This document shows, one piece after another, positions 17,262 through 26,996 of a stretch of DNA of 64,000 nucleotides. A program made the translations under genes and the position numbers. Each line of letters starts with the position of its first letter. Within the stretch, counting starts at the first letter, position 1. The stretch comes from Diaminobutyricibacter sp. McL0608. Its GTDB lineage: Bacteria > Actinomycetota > Actinomycetes > Actinomycetales > Microbacteriaceae. The notes beneath the pieces were generated by a model. The model was not told the origin of the DNA. It was given only the letters and a program-made list of their open reading frames with translations, and did no database searches. The stretch lies in assembly GCF_039613825.1 (NCBI RefSeq), contig NZ_CP154826.1:2480001-2544000 (forward strand), read 5' to 3'.

Positions 17262-18797
17262 TCAGGCGACGGCGAACGCGCTGAAGACGGCCTCGTACTC
17301 CGGAAGGACGCGCGCCGTCACCTTGGTGCCGTCGTCCACGTACTCGGTCGACATCACCCGTCCGCGCTCGTGCAGCGCGGAGATCAGGTCGCCGCGGTCA
17401 TACGGGATGACGAGCTCGAGCTCGATCGACGGGTCGGGGATGAGGCGGGCGATTGCGGCGAGGACGTCGTCGATGCCCTCGCCGGTGCGCGCGGAGGCGA
17501 AGATCGCTCCGGGCTCGAGCCCGCGCAGCACCAGACGCTCATCGTCGCCGACCAGGTCTGCCTTGTTGAAGACGACCAGCTCGGGCAGGTCGCGCGCACC
17601 GACTTCGCCGATGACATCGCGGACGGTCGCGAGTTGGCTCGCGGGGTCGGGATGCGACGCGTCGACCACGTGCACGATCACGTCGGAATCCGCCACCTCT
17701 TCGAGCGTCGACCGGAACGCCTCGACGAGCTGGTGGGGCAGGTTGCGGACGAAGCCGACGGTGTCGGCAAGCGTGTAGAGGCGGCCGTCGGCCGTGACGG
17801 ATTTGCGAACGGTCGAGTCGAGCGTGGCGAACAGCGCGTTCTCGACGAGCACGCCCGCCTTCGTGATCCGGTTCAGGAGACTGGACTTGCCTGCGTTCGT
17901 GTACCCGGCGATCGCGACGGACGGCACCGAATTGCGACGGCGGTTCGCGCGCTTGGCCTCACGCGCGGGCTTGAAACCGGCGATCTGCTTGCGCAGCTTC
18001 GCCATCCGCGTGTGGATGCGGCGACGGTCGAGTTCGATCTTCGTCTCACCGGGGCCACGCGATCCCATGCCGGCACCCGCGCCACCGACCTGGCCACCGG
18101 CCTGCCGGGACATCGACTCACCCCAGCCGCGCAGACGAGGGAGGAGGTATTCGAGCTGGGCGAGTTCGACCTGGGCTTTGCCTTCGCGGCTCTTCGCGTG
18201 CTGGCTGAAGATGTCGAGGATGACGGCGGTGCGGTCGATGACCTTCACACGGACCACATCTTCGAGGGCACGCCGCTGGCTCGGGGCCAATTCCGTGTCG
18301 GCGATGACGGTGTCGGCGCCGAGGGCTGCGACGGTACCCGCGAGCTCCTGGGCCTTGCCGCGGCCCAGGTAGGTGCTGGGGTCCGGATGCGGTCTCCGCT
18401 GCAGGAGGCCGTCGAGTACGACGGCGCCCGCGGTCTCAGCCAGTGCCGCCAGCTCACGCATCGAGTTCTCGGCGTCCTGCAACGAACCCTGCGAATACAC
18501 GCCGATGAGGACCACGTTCTCCAGCCGCAGCTGTCGATACTCGACCTCGGTGACGTCTTCGAGCTCGGTCGACAGACCGGACACCCGGCGCAATGCCGCG
18601 CGGTCTTCACGATCGAACTGCTCGCCGTCGTGCGATGTGTCGTCCACGGTCCCGCGCTGGAGCGCCTGCGCTCCGCTCGTGAACAGCGACACACCCGCGT
18701 GGGTATCGGCGTTCGCCAGTACGCGCGCCACGACATCGACGTCGGTGGAGCGTGTCTCTTCGCCGCTCTGCGGCTCATTCAATTCGGTATTCACCAT
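17262..18797 (-). CDS. hflX: Ribosome-associated GTPase HflX
   Basis: HflX binds the 50S subunit and splits stalled ribosomes under stress. The 511-residue protein has an N-terminal HflX domain with the glycine-rich linker GWGESMSRQAGGQVGGAGAG and the coiled segment ETKIELDRRRIHTRM. The GTPase domain has G1 GYTNAGKSS, G3 DTVGFVRNLPHQLVEAF and G4 NKADLV. I start it at ATG 18797; upstream frame lacks similarity and overlaps the divergent methylase gene. It sits in the conserved recA-recX-miaB-miaA-dapF-hflX block. Confidence 0.95.
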   Translation of the reverse strand: MVNTELNEPQSGEETRSTDVDVVARVLANADTHAGVSLFTSGAQALQRGTVDDTSHDGEQFDREDRAALRRVSGLSTELEDVTEVEYRQLRLENVVLIGVYSQGSLQDAENSMRELAALAETAGAVVLDGLLQRRPHPDPSTYLGRGKAQELAGTVAALGADTVIADTELAPSQRRALEDVVRVKVIDRTAVILDIFSQHAKSREGKAQVELAQLEYLLPRLRGWGESMSRQAGGQVGGAGAGMGSRGPGETKIELDRRRIHTRMAKLRKQIAGFKPAREAKRANRRRNSVPSVAIAGYTNAGKSSLLNRITKAGVLVENALFATLDSTVRKSVTADGRLYTLADTVGFVRNLPHQLVEAFRSTLEEVADSDVIVHVVDASHPDPASQLATVRDVIGEVGARDLPELVVFNKADLVGDDERLVLRGLEPGAIFASARTGEGIDDVLAAIARLIPDPSIELELVIPYDRGDLISALHERGRVMSTEYVDDGTKVTARVLPEYEAVFSAFAVA

Positions 18798-18839
18798 CTC
18801 GGGTAACCCTAGTTCGTTCCTGTCCTGTACGTTTCCTCT

Positions 18840-19472
18840 ATGGCCAGCGGCGATCACTACTTCACCTCTGCGCCCGAGAGCGATCCGGGGCTCCGCCCGT
18901 TCACGGTGCGGCTGGCCGGTCAGACCTTCGAACTGACCACGGCCAACGGGATCTTCAGCCCGGAGCGCGTCGACACGGGCACACGTGTGCTCCTCGACCA
19001 TGTGCCCTCTGCACCGCCCGGAGGCCATCTTCTCGACCTCGGCTGCGGCTGGGGGCCCGTTGCGCTCACACTGGCACTCGAATCCCCTCATGCGACGGTC
19101 TGGGCCGTCGACGTCAATACCCGGGCCCTGGATCTCGTGCGCAGAAACGCGCAGAAACTCGGCCTCGTCAATGTCAACACTGCGCTGCCCGACGATGTTC
19201 CCGATTCGGTGAGCTTCACCACGATCTGGTCGAATCCGCCGATCCGGGTCGGCAAAAACGAACTCCACAACCTGCTCGAGCGGTGGATGCCCCGGCTCGA
19301 GCCCGGCTCCGACGCCTGGCTGGTCGTACAGCGCAACCTCGGTTCGGATTCCCTCCACCGGTGGATGCAGACGACCTTCGCCGGCACGCTCTCGGTGACG
19401 CGGGCCGCGACGAGCAAGGGGTACCGGGTGCTGCGAGCCCGACGTCGTTCGGACGAATCGCCCGCCGAATAG
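18840..19472 (+). CDS. RsmC-like class I SAM-dependent methyltransferase
   Basis: The 210-residue protein has the SAM-binding motif DLGCGWGP at 66-73 and the catalytic NPPIR at 132-136, the mark of the RsmC/RlmG group that makes m2G in 16S or 23S rRNA. It is about half the length of E. coli RsmC and equals its C-terminal catalytic domain alone, which is usual for Gram-positive members. It is divergent from hflX by 42 nt and convergent with dapF. Confidence 0.88.
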   Translation: MASGDHYFTSAPESDPGLRPFTVRLAGQTFELTTANGIFSPERVDTGTRVLLDHVPSAPPGGHLLDLGCGWGPVALTLALESPHATVWAVDVNTRALDLVRRNAQKLGLVNVNTALPDDVPDSVSFTTIWSNPPIRVGKNELHNLLERWMPRLEPGSDAWLVVQRNLGSDSLHRWMQTTFAGTLSVTRAATSKGYRVLRARRRSDESPAE

Positions 19473-19504
19473 CCGGACGCACCGCGCATCCCCCCACCAG
19501 CAGG

Positions 19505-20386
19505 TCAGCTCAGTTCGAGATCACCCTCGAAGACGAGTTCGGCCGGCCCGGAGAGCGCAACGTGCTCGCCGTCCTCGGTCGGGAACATGCGCACTCCGAC
19601 CATGCCGCCCGGAACATCCACCCGCCAGTTGTTCGGGGCTCCGCCGCCGGCCCAGTAGCGGGTGGCGAGCGCCGCTGCGGCCGCTCCCGTGCCGCAGGAG
19701 AGCGTCTCGCCGCTTCCGCGCTCGTGGACGCGCATGCGGATGCGGCCGACCCCGTCTTTGACCAGCGGCTCACGCGGAACGACGAATTCGACGTTCGCAC
19801 CATCGGCCGGCGCCGGATCGAGGTGCGGGATGTAGGTCAGATCGGCGGTGTCGAGCTCGTCCTCGTCGGCCAGCGCGACGACGACGTGCGGGTTTCCGAC
19901 ATCGAGGCCCAGCCCGGGACGCGCCACCGGGAGTTCACGGGCGCGGACGAGCGGCTCGCCGCCGGACAGGGACCAGCGTCCGAGATCGACCTGGAAGCCG
20001 GTCAGGTTGCGCTGCACATCGCGGACACCGCCACGGGTTCCGATCGGCAGGGTGTCGCCGTCGGCCAGCTCGGCGAGGCCGGACTCGATGAGGAACCGGA
20101 CATACACCCGGATGCCGTTGCCGCACATCTCGGCGATCGAACCGTCTGCATTGTAGTAGTCCATGAACCACTCGGCGCCCTCGTCTTCGGCGAGCGACTC
20201 GGCCCCCTCAGGGAGGTGGCGCGAGCGGACGGCCCGGATGACCCCATCCGCCCCCACACCGAAATGGCGGTCGCAGATGTCCGCGATCTGGGTCGGCGTC
20301 AGGTCGATCTGGCCGTCGGGGTCGGCGAACAGCACGAAGTCGTTCCCCGTGCCATGCCCTTTGGTGAAGTGGAGCGTTGTCGCCAT
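19505..20386 (-). CDS. dapF: Diaminopimelate epimerase
   Basis: DapF turns LL-diaminopimelate into the meso form used for lysine and, in many bacteria, peptidoglycan. The 293 residues carry both catalytic cysteines, Cys88 in [10 protein letters not shown] and Cys231 in [10 protein letters not shown]. It follows miaA by two bases, so miaB-miaA-dapF form an operon. dapA and dapB are also in the window, but in a separate block. Confidence 0.97.
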   Translation of the reverse strand: MATTLHFTKGHGTGNDFVLFADPDGQIDLTPTQIADICDRHFGVGADGVIRAVRSRHLPEGAESLAEDEGAEWFMDYYNADGSIAEMCGNGIRVYVRFLIESGLAELADGDTLPIGTRGGVRDVQRNLTGFQVDLGRWSLSGGEPLVRARELPVARPGLGLDVGNPHVVVALADEDELDTADLTYIPHLDPAPADGANVEFVVPREPLVKDGVGRIRMRVHERGSGETLSCGTGAAAAALATRYWAGGGAPNNWRVDVPGGMVGVRMFPTEDGEHVALSGPAELVFEGDLELS

Positions 20387-20388
20387 GG

Positions 20389-21345
20389 CTACAGCCTATC
20401 GAGGGCGTGGTCGACGAGTCGGGGGTCGTCGTAGTCGAGCCAGTGCAGCCCAGGGTACCGCTTGAACCAGCTGACCTGGCGGCGGGCGTAACGGCGGGTG
20501 AGCTGCTGTGTCTGCGCGATCGCGTCGTCTTCGCTGAGCCTTCCGTGCAACTGCGCGAGCGCCTGCATGTAGCCGATCGCGCGACTCGCGGTGACGCCGC
20601 GCTCGATCCCTGCAGGCAGGAGTCGGCGGACCTCGTCGACGAGGCCGGACCGCCACATCCGCTCGACCCTGGCGTCGAGACGCGCGGTCAGTTCTTCGCG
20701 GGGCGCACGCAGACCGAGTGTCACGATCGGCATCCACGGCACCGGTTCTTCGGGGAGGGATGCGCTGAACGGCCGGCCCGTCAGCTCGATGACTTCGAGG
20801 GCGCGCACGAGGCGGCGCCCGTTGCTCGGGCCGATGGATGCCGCAGCGGCGGGGTCGACGTCGGCCAGGCGCCGATACATCATGCCGGGACCCTGCTGTT
20901 CGAGTTCCGTCTCGAGTCGTTCGCGGATGCCGGCGTCTGTTCCCGGGAAGCGGAGGTCGTAGATCACGCTCGAGACATAGAGCCCGGACCCGCCGACGAG
21001 GATGGGCACGGCCCCCCGGCGCGCGATCTCCGTGATGACGGCGCGCGCCCGCGGCTGGTAGCGCGCGACGGTGGCTTCATCGGTGACTTCGAGGATGTCG
21101 ATCAGGTGGTGCGGGATCCCCCGCCATTCGTGCGGCAGGAGTTTCGCGGTACCGATGTCCATTCCGCGGTAGAACTGCATCGCGTCGGCGTTGACGATCT
21201 CGGGGTCGCGTCCTTCGGCGCGGATGCGTTCGGCGAGGTCGAGGGAGAGGTCGGTCTTGCCGGTCCCGGTCGGACCGACGACGACGATCAGCGGATGCGC
21301 GGCTTCGGTCGCCGGGTCTGCCGGCTGCGCCTCAGCGCTCGCCAT
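20389..21345 (-). CDS. miaA: tRNA dimethylallyltransferase
   Basis: MiaA adds a dimethylallyl group to A37 of tRNAs reading UNN codons. The 318-residue protein has the P-loop GPTGTGKTD at 24-32, the [17 protein letters not shown] motif and the GSGLYVSS segment. It overlaps the 3' end of miaB by 14 nt; MiaB then thiomethylates the base made here. Start ATG 21345 adds a short Ala/Glu-rich lead before the P-loop. Confidence 0.96.
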   Translation of the reverse strand: MASAEAQPADPATEAAHPLIVVVGPTGTGKTDLSLDLAERIRAEGRDPEIVNADAMQFYRGMDIGTAKLLPHEWRGIPHHLIDILEVTDEATVARYQPRARAVITEIARRGAVPILVGGSGLYVSSVIYDLRFPGTDAGIRERLETELEQQGPGMMYRRLADVDPAAAASIGPSNGRRLVRALEVIELTGRPFSASLPEEPVPWMPIVTLGLRAPREELTARLDARVERMWRSGLVDEVRRLLPAGIERGVTASRAIGYMQALAQLHGRLSEDDAIAQTQQLTRRYARRQVSWFKRYPGLHWLDYDDPRLVDHALDRL

Positions 21346-22942
21346 CCGTCGGATCGTAGATGGGCATCGTTCCGACGCCCGGAACCGTCAGCGGCTCGCC
21401 GGTGCGGAGAGTCGGGAGTCCGAGCGAGACTCGCCCCTGGGTTGCGCCGGACGCTGAGCCGTGCGCGGGCACTGCGCACGATTCGGCCTCGGCACGATCC
21501 CAGGCGTCTCCGGCCCGGGTGCGGCGGATCGTGAGGGGTGCGCCGTCGGCCGAGTCCGCGATCAGGTGGAACGGTGCGGCGTGGGTGACGGTCACAGTGA
21601 CGACGTCGCCCGGTCGCGGCAGTTCGGACCCGGCCGGAACTTCGAAGTGCACGAGGCGGCTGTCCTGCGCGCGCCCGCTCAGTCGATGGGTGTCGGCGTC
21701 TTTGCGGCCTTCGCCGTTGGCGACGAGCACCTCGACCTCACGGCCGACGACCTTCTGATTCTCTTCGAGAGAGATGCGCTCCTGGAGCGCGATCAGCCGG
21801 TCGTAACGGTCTTGCACGACGGCTTTCGGGACCTGGTCTTCCATGGTCGCAGCCGGAGTTCCCGGGCGGATCGAGTACTGGAACGTGAAGGCGGAGGCGA
21901 AGCGCGCGGCTTCTACGACGCGCAGCGTCTCCTGGAAGTCCGCCTCGGTCTCGCCGGGGAATCCGACGATGATGTCGGTGCTGATAGCTGCATCGGGGAG
22001 CTTCGCCCGCACGCGGTCGAGGATGCCGAGGAACTTCTCGGAACGGTAGGACCGGCGCATCGCTTTGAGAATGCGGTCGGACCCGGACTGGAGCGGCATG
22101 TGCAGCTGCGGCATCACCGCGGGCGTCTCGGCCATGGCGTCGATCACGTCGTCGGTGAACGCTGCCGGATGCGGACTGGTGAAGCGGATGCGCTCCAGGC
22201 CCTCGATCTCTCCCGTGGCACGCAGGAGCTTGCCGAATGCCTGCCGGTCGCCGAATTCGACGCCGTAGGAGTTCACGTTCTGGCCGAGAAGCGTCACTTC
22301 GATCGCACCGTCGTCGACAAGCGCCTTGATCTCGCGGAGGATCTCGCCGGGCCGGCGGTCCTTCTCTTTTCCACGCAGCGATGGGACGATGCAGAACGTG
22401 CACGTGTTGTTGCAGCCGACGGAGATGGAGACCCATCCGCTGTAGCTGGAGTCACGTTTGGTGGGCAGCGTGGACGGGAAGGTCTCGAGCGCCTCGAGGA
22501 TCTCGATCTCGGCGGCGTCGTTGTGGCGTGCTCGCTCGAGCAGGCTCGGCAAGGATCCCATGTTGTGCGTGCCGAAGACGACGTCGACCCAGGGAGCTTT
22601 CTCGAGGATGACGTTCTTGTCCTTCTGGGCGAGGCACCCGCCGACGGCGATCTGCATCCCCTCGTGCCGCCTCTTGACCGACGCCAGATGACCCAGGTTG
22701 CCGTAGAGCTTGTTGTCCGCGTTCTCGCGCACGGCGCACGTGTTGATGACGACGATGTCGGCTTCTTCGCCGTTGGCGGGAACGTAGCCTGCTGCTTCGA
22801 GGGAGCCGCTGAGCCGCTCGGAGTCGTGCACGTTCATCTGGCACCCGTAGGTGCGCACTTCGTAGGTGCGCGCCCGACCGGTCTCGTCGACCGCCGCATC
22901 GGACGGCAGGATCACAGTGCGCGCTTCGGTGATGGTGCTCAT
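21332..22942 (-). CDS. miaB: tRNA-2-methylthio-N6-dimethylallyladenosine synthase
   Basis: MiaB is a radical-SAM enzyme that adds a methylthio group to i6A37 in tRNA. The 536-residue protein has the N-terminal cluster cysteines Cys34, Cys69 and Cys103, the radical-SAM CxxxCxxC at Cys177, Cys181 and Cys184, and a C-terminal TRAM domain. About 70 extra residues after TRAM make it longer than the E. coli enzyme, as is common in actinobacteria. It lies 73 nt downstream of recX. Confidence 0.96.
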   Translation of the reverse strand: MSTITEARTVILPSDAAVDETGRARTYEVRTYGCQMNVHDSERLSGSLEAAGYVPANGEEADIVVINTCAVRENADNKLYGNLGHLASVKRRHEGMQIAVGGCLAQKDKNVILEKAPWVDVVFGTHNMGSLPSLLERARHNDAAEIEILEALETFPSTLPTKRDSSYSGWVSISVGCNNTCTFCIVPSLRGKEKDRRPGEILREIKALVDDGAIEVTLLGQNVNSYGVEFGDRQAFGKLLRATGEIEGLERIRFTSPHPAAFTDDVIDAMAETPAVMPQLHMPLQSGSDRILKAMRRSYRSEKFLGILDRVRAKLPDAAISTDIIVGFPGETEADFQETLRVVEAARFASAFTFQYSIRPGTPAATMEDQVPKAVVQDRYDRLIALQERISLEENQKVVGREVEVLVANGEGRKDADTHRLSGRAQDSRLVHFEVPAGSELPRPGDVVTVTVTHAAPFHLIADSADGAPLTIRRTRAGDAWDRAEAESCAVPAHGSASGATQGRVSLGLPTLRTGEPLTVPGVGTMPIYDPTDGER

Positions 22943-23015
22943 GATGCACCTAGTTTACGGTCGGGCGGCGACGTGCGCCGACTCGTGAGCCGAGTGCCCA
23001 CCAGGCGGGCCCCAG

Positions 23016-23807
23016 TCACTCGAAACGAACGTCCGGACGCTTGTTCCTGAGCATCGCGACGCTGATCGCGGAGTTCACCGTGTGACCGTCGTAGCCCTTG
23101 CGGGAGAGAAAGCCATGCACGCGTCTCTTGATCGTCTCGTCGTCGTACGACGAGAGCTGACGGATGCGCTTGAGCGCCAGCTCGATCGCCTTCGCCTCTT
23201 CTTCTTCGCCGTCGAGCTCATGAATCGCCGAGTCGATCTCGTAGTCAGGAATGTGCTTGCGCCTCAGCTCCTGCCTGATCGCCGCGCTGCCGAGCCCCTT
23301 GCGCTCGTGGAGGGTGGATACGAGGTACCGGGCGAGTGCGGCGTCGTCGAGCAGGCGAACGTCTTCGAGACGGTTGAGCTGCTGCTGGATCGTCTCGTCG
23401 TCGATCTCGCGCTTCTTCAGGACCTGTTCGAGCTCCCAGCGGGACATTCCGCGTCGTGCAAGCTGATCGAGCGAGAGCTTCGAGGCACGGTCGCGCGCCC
23501 TCTGCGCATCTGGGTCCGGTACGTCGACCGGCACCGCATCTGCGGCTGTCGGACCATTGATCTTCGTCACGCGTGCGCGCTGAGTCGTCGCCGGCTTGCT
23601 CTTCTCGATGAACCCTCCGTCGTCGTCGAACGTGCCTCCGAAGGTTGCGTCCTCGTCAGGATCGTCGAACCGCGTGAACGCGACACGCTCGCGTGCGGGT
23701 CTCCTCGGCTGAAGAAAGGTCACCGGAGCGACATGCTCATCGTTCTGCACCTCAGAGTTCTGCGAGCCGGAGTTCGGCGAGTCCGACGATGGCGGGAAAC
23801 TCACCAT
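23016..23807 (-). CDS. recX: RecA regulator RecX
   Basis: RecX binds RecA filaments and restrains strand exchange. The 263-residue protein has a conserved C-terminal helical part of about 155 residues (from RDRASKLSLDQLARRGMSRWEL) and a roughly 105-residue, charged, probably disordered N-terminus that is absent from E. coli RecX. It starts 33 nt after recA on the same strand, the usual actinobacterial order. Confidence 0.93.
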   Translation of the reverse strand: MVSFPPSSDSPNSGSQNSEVQNDEHVAPVTFLQPRRPARERVAFTRFDDPDEDATFGGTFDDDGGFIEKSKPATTQRARVTKINGPTAADAVPVDVPDPDAQRARDRASKLSLDQLARRGMSRWELEQVLKKREIDDETIQQQLNRLEDVRLLDDAALARYLVSTLHERKGLGSAAIRQELRRKHIPDYEIDSAIHELDGEEEEAKAIELALKRIRQLSSYDDETIKRRVHGFLSRKGYDGHTVNSAISVAMLRNKRPDVRFE

Positions 23808-23840
23808 GTTCGTCCTCCTTCAGGTGACCCGGTTGCCCGG

Positions 23841-24914
23841 TCACGCCCCCTTGCGAGCCTGGAGCTTCTCTTCGATGGACCCGACGTTGGACACAGGCTC
23901 GGCCACGGCGTTCGGGTCGGCCATGATGCCCAGCTTGATCTTGATCTTCGTCTCGATCTCATTGGCGATGTCGGGGTTGGAGATGAGGAAGTTGCGCGAG
24001 TTCTCTTTGCCCTGGCCGAGCTGGTCGCCCTCGTACGTGTACCACGCACCCGACTTCTTGACGATGGCATGGTCGACACCGAAGTCAAGCAGGCTGCCCT
24101 CGCGGGAGATTCCGACACCATACAGAATGTCGAATTCGGCCTGCTTGAAGGGCGGTGCCATCTTGTTCTTGACGACCTTGACACGGGTACGGTTTCCAAC
24201 TGCTTCCGTTCCGTCTTTCAGGGTCTCGATGCGGCGGATGTCAAGGCGCACCGACGCGTAGAACTTGAGTGCCTTGCCTCCGGCAGTGGTCTCAGGGCTT
24301 CCGAAGAAGACACCGATCTTCTCGCGCAGCTGGTTGATGAAGATCATCGTGGTGTTGGTCTGGCTCAGACCACCGGTCAGCTTGCGGAGTGCCTGCGACA
24401 TGAGCCGGGCCTGCAGGCCGACGTGGGAGTCACCCATCTCGCCTTCGATCTCGGCACGGGGCACCAGCGCCGCGACGGAGTCGATGACGATCAGGTCGAT
24501 CGAGCCGCTTCGCACGAGCATGTCGGCGATCTCGAGCGCCTGCTCACCCGTGTCGGGCTGAGAGACCAGGAGGGCGTCGATGTCGACGCCGAGCTTGCGG
24601 GCGTACTCGGGATCGAGAGCGTGCTCCGCGTCGATGAACGCCGCGATGCCGCCGGCCTTCTGCGCATTCGCGATCGCGTGGAGGGTCAGCGTCGTCTTGC
24701 CCGATGACTCCGGACCGTAGATCTCGACGATGCGGCCACGCGGGAGGCCGCCGATGCCGAGCGCGACGTCGAGTGCGATCGAACCGGTCGGAACGACCTC
24801 GACGGGCGCGCGCTCATCGCTGCCCAGGCGCATGACGGAGCCTTTGCCAAACTGACGGTCGATCTGCGCGAGCGCAGTCTCGAGGGCCTTCTCACGATCG
24901 GCGGGTGATGGCAT
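23841..24914 (-). CDS. recA: Recombinase RecA
   Basis: RecA carries out strand exchange and triggers LexA self-cleavage. The 357-residue protein has Walker [10 protein letters not shown] at 67-75, the polymerisation N-terminus [19 protein letters not shown], and the [15 protein letters not shown] loop before the DNA-binding loop 2. There is no intein, unlike M. tuberculosis RecA. The leader of 130 nt holds a LexA box. Confidence 0.98.
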   Translation of the reverse strand: MPSPADREKALETALAQIDRQFGKGSVMRLGSDERAPVEVVPTGSIALDVALGIGGLPRGRIVEIYGPESSGKTTLTLHAIANAQKAGGIAAFIDAEHALDPEYARKLGVDIDALLVSQPDTGEQALEIADMLVRSGSIDLIVIDSVAALVPRAEIEGEMGDSHVGLQARLMSQALRKLTGGLSQTNTTMIFINQLREKIGVFFGSPETTAGGKALKFYASVRLDIRRIETLKDGTEAVGNRTRVKVVKNKMAPPFKQAEFDILYGVGISREGSLLDFGVDHAIVKKSGAWYTYEGDQLGQGKENSRNFLISNPDIANEIETKIKIKLGIMADPNAVAEPVSNVGSIEEKLQARKGA

Positions 24915-25029
24915 TTCGGTCTCTCCTTCTGGGCTTCGCTAACGAGTTCGACTGTACGCGTGGGCACCGACACTCACGCGCTGACGGGCCAGTATGTGGA
25001 CAACCCGTTTTCGATTGCCGTTGTGAAGG

Positions 25030-25058
25030 AGCCTACCAACATCCGAACATATCTTCGA
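25030..25058 (-). promoter_or_regulatory. LexA box and candidate promoter of recA
   Basis: CGAAGATATGTTCG (minus strand, 25057-25044) differs at one base from a perfect CGAACATATGTTCG palindrome. It overlaps a weak -35 TCGAAG at 25058-25053 placed 17 bases before a -10 TAGGCT at 25035-25030. Its likeness to the box before the LysM gene supports both calls. Confidence 0.7.
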
Positions 25059-25084
25059 GAAATGCGAGCGGCGTGTCCGCGGTG

Positions 25085-25309
25085 TCAGCGCCTCGGCGCC
25101 GGCTTGCCCGCACCGTGCCAGTGCGACTTCGGCACATCCGTCTCACGGCAGAGCGCGAGCCAGACGTCGCGCGGAAGAACACCGGCCGCGAGCGCCTCGA
25201 CAGCCGTGCGTCCGCCGAGTTCGCCGAGCACCAGGTCGTGCGTGAGGGCACGCCCGTACTCCACGCCGAACTCGTCGGACACCGCGCGCTGGAATTCGCT
25301 CAACTTCAT
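25085..25309 (-). CDS. DUF3046 family protein
   Basis: This 74-residue protein starts MKLSEFQRAVSDEFG and contains LTHDLVLGELGGRTAVEAL and PRDVWLALCRETDVP, the pattern of DUF3046. The family sits next to recA across actinobacteria and has no known function. It has no membrane segment. The recA LexA box lies 28 nt after its stop. Confidence 0.88.
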   Translation of the reverse strand: MKLSEFQRAVSDEFGVEYGRALTHDLVLGELGGRTAVEALAAGVLPRDVWLALCRETDVPKSHWHGAGKPAPRR

Positions 25310-25338
25310 GGGACCACCCTAAAAGCTCCTGCAGACAT

Positions 25339-25369
25339 GACGGACGCCCCGGTCTCCGGGGCGTCCGTC
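25339..25369 (-). terminator. Strong hairpin after clgR
   Basis: GACGGACGCCCCGG and its exact complement form a 14-bp stem with a TCT loop. It starts 13 nt after the clgR stop and ends 30 nt before the DUF3046 start. No T-run follows, so it may depend on Rho or act as a transcript stabiliser. Confidence 0.65.
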
Positions 25370-25381
25370 GAAAGAATCGAA

Positions 25382-25693
25382 TCAGCGTGAGACGAGGTCT
25401 GCGTCCATCGCTGCGACGAACTCGTCGGGGATCGTATCGGGGATGATCGGCTCGATGCCTTCGAGCACCGCCAGGCGGTCTCCCACCTCGCGCATGATCA
25501 CCGAGATCGGTGTGTCCAGTGCGTCCGCGACCGAAGCGAGGATCTCGCTCGATGCCTCCTTCTGGCCCCGTTCGACCTCGCTCAGATAGCCGAGTGCGAC
25601 GCTCGCCTTGCTGGCGACCTGCCTCAGCGTGCGCCCCTTCTGCAGGCGGAAGTCCCTGAGCACGTCGCCGATTTCCTGACGTACAAGAATCAT
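25382..25693 (-). CDS. clgR: ClgR-type XRE regulator
   Basis: The 103-residue protein has an N-terminal helix-turn-helix (about 10-65, QVASKASVALGYLSEVERGQKEASSEIL). In actinobacteria ClgR activates clp protease and stress genes. The position between cinA-pgsA-ftsK and recA matches M. tuberculosis Rv2745c. The C-terminus ends DADLVSR and lacks the Ala-Ala tail reported as a ClpP degron in Streptomyces ClgR. Gene identity rests on domain and synteny together. Confidence 0.85.
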   Translation of the reverse strand: MILVRQEIGDVLRDFRLQKGRTLRQVASKASVALGYLSEVERGQKEASSEILASVADALDTPISVIMREVGDRLAVLEGIEPIIPDTIPDEFVAAMDADLVSR

Positions 25694-25848
25694 TGGAGCC
25701 TCCTTTTCAACCCTGCCACCACGTCGGACGATAGATCCGGATGCCCAACACTACACGCATCCATTGCTTCACGATATCGACGGCGACTGGAGTTTTGTTG
25801 TGAATCTACGAGTTGTAACAGACCCGAAACAGGGGGTATTCCCACCTG

Positions 25849-26379
25849 TCACATACGGCTGATCCCGAGCTCCGCTGCGAGCTCTTCGATCGCCCTGACC
25901 ACTGTCGCGCGACGGATCTCGGAGCGACCGCCGGACAACGCCAGCTCGACGACCCTCGTGCCCTCACCGAACGAGACCCCGACGAAGACTGTCCCGGGCG
26001 TACGTCCGCCCTGCCCGTCGGGTCCCGCCACTCCCGTCGTCGCCAGCCCGACATCCGCCAGCTTCCCGTCGACGGCGAGCCGCTCCCGCACTCCCCGCGC
26101 GAGCTGGACGGCGACCTCGGGGTGAACCGGCCCGTGCGAATCCAGGAGGTCCTGGTCCACGCCGAGCAGGGTGTGCTTCAGCGCGGTGGCGTAGACCACC
26201 GCACCCCCGAGCACAGTCGCGGATGCCCCCGGCACCCTGGTGAGTTCGGCGACCAGTTCGCCCCCGGTGAGGGACTCCGCCGCGACCACGGTGAGCGAGC
26301 GGGCGATGAGTTCGGCGATCACCCGCTCCGTGAGATCCGTCGCGGCAGCCGCATCCGACACAGTGTCCGGGTCAGTCAC
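25849..26379 (-). CDS. CinA-family nicotinamide-nucleotide amidohydrolase
   Basis: The 176-residue protein is the CinA C-terminal domain alone, the form called PncC, which turns NMN into nicotinic acid mononucleotide. The catalytic patch AAESLTGGELV and the TTGVAGPDGQGGRTPGTVFVGV loop are present. Its start overlaps the pgsA stop by eight bases, a conserved pairing in actinobacteria. A 155-nt gap separates it from clgR. Confidence 0.9.
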   Translation of the reverse strand: MTDPDTVSDAAAATDLTERVIAELIARSLTVVAAESLTGGELVAELTRVPGASATVLGGAVVYATALKHTLLGVDQDLLDSHGPVHPEVAVQLARGVRERLAVDGKLADVGLATTGVAGPDGQGGRTPGTVFVGVSFGEGTRVVELALSGGRSEIRRATVVRAIEELAAELGISRM

Positions 26380-26992
26380 GCCGCGCCCTCCGGCCCTTCC
26401 AGGCCTGCCAGAGATAGTCGATGCCGGTCACCACGGTGAGGATGACGGCAGCGGTCATGAGGATCGTGTTGACCCAGTAGATCCAGTCGCCGAAGATCGT
26501 CCACAAGGGGACCAACGCGAACGAGATCGCGACCGACTGGACGATCGTCTTGATCTTGCCCCCGCGTGATGCCGCGATGACGCCCTGGCGGATGACGACG
26601 AAGCGGTAGATGGTGATCCCGACCTCGCGAACCAGAATGACGATCGTCACCCACCACGGCAGCTCGCCCAGGATCGAGAGCGCGATGAGAGCGCCGCCGG
26701 TGAGCACCTTGTCTGCGATCGGGTCGAGCAGCTTACCGAGCTCGGTGACCAGGTTGCGCCTGCGCGCGATGGCACCGTCGACGCCGTCCGTCGCGATCGC
26801 CAGGATGAAGAGGGCGGCCGCAGCCCACCGGAGCCAGCCGTCTTCGCCGTTGTCGGCGAGCAGCATCCACACGAACAGCGGCGCGAGAAGGATGCGCACG
26901 ACCGTGATGACGTTCGGCAGGTTCCAGTTGCTCGGAGTTCGGAGCGGCTGGCCTCCCGCCGCTGCCGGCGGTGGGGCGTCGGGCACCGACAT
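26372..26992 (-). CDS. pgsA: CDP-diacylglycerol-glycerol-3-phosphate 3-phosphatidyltransferase
   Basis: PgsA makes phosphatidylglycerol phosphate at the membrane. The 206-residue protein has five or so membrane helices and the CDP-alcohol phosphotransferase motif DGVDGAIARRRNLVTELGKL followed by LDPIADK (about 86-111), with all the expected Asp, Gly and Arg positions. It follows ftsK by four bases. Some relatives use other alcohols, so glycerol phosphate is inferred from synteny with pgsA3. Confidence 0.88.
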   Translation of the reverse strand: MSVPDAPPPAAAGGQPLRTPSNWNLPNVITVVRILLAPLFVWMLLADNGEDGWLRWAAAALFILAIATDGVDGAIARRRNLVTELGKLLDPIADKVLTGGALIALSILGELPWWVTIVILVREVGITIYRFVVIRQGVIAASRGGKIKTIVQSVAISFALVPLWTIFGDWIYWVNTILMTAAVILTVVTGIDYLWQAWKGRRARRD

Positions 26993-26996
26993 CGGT

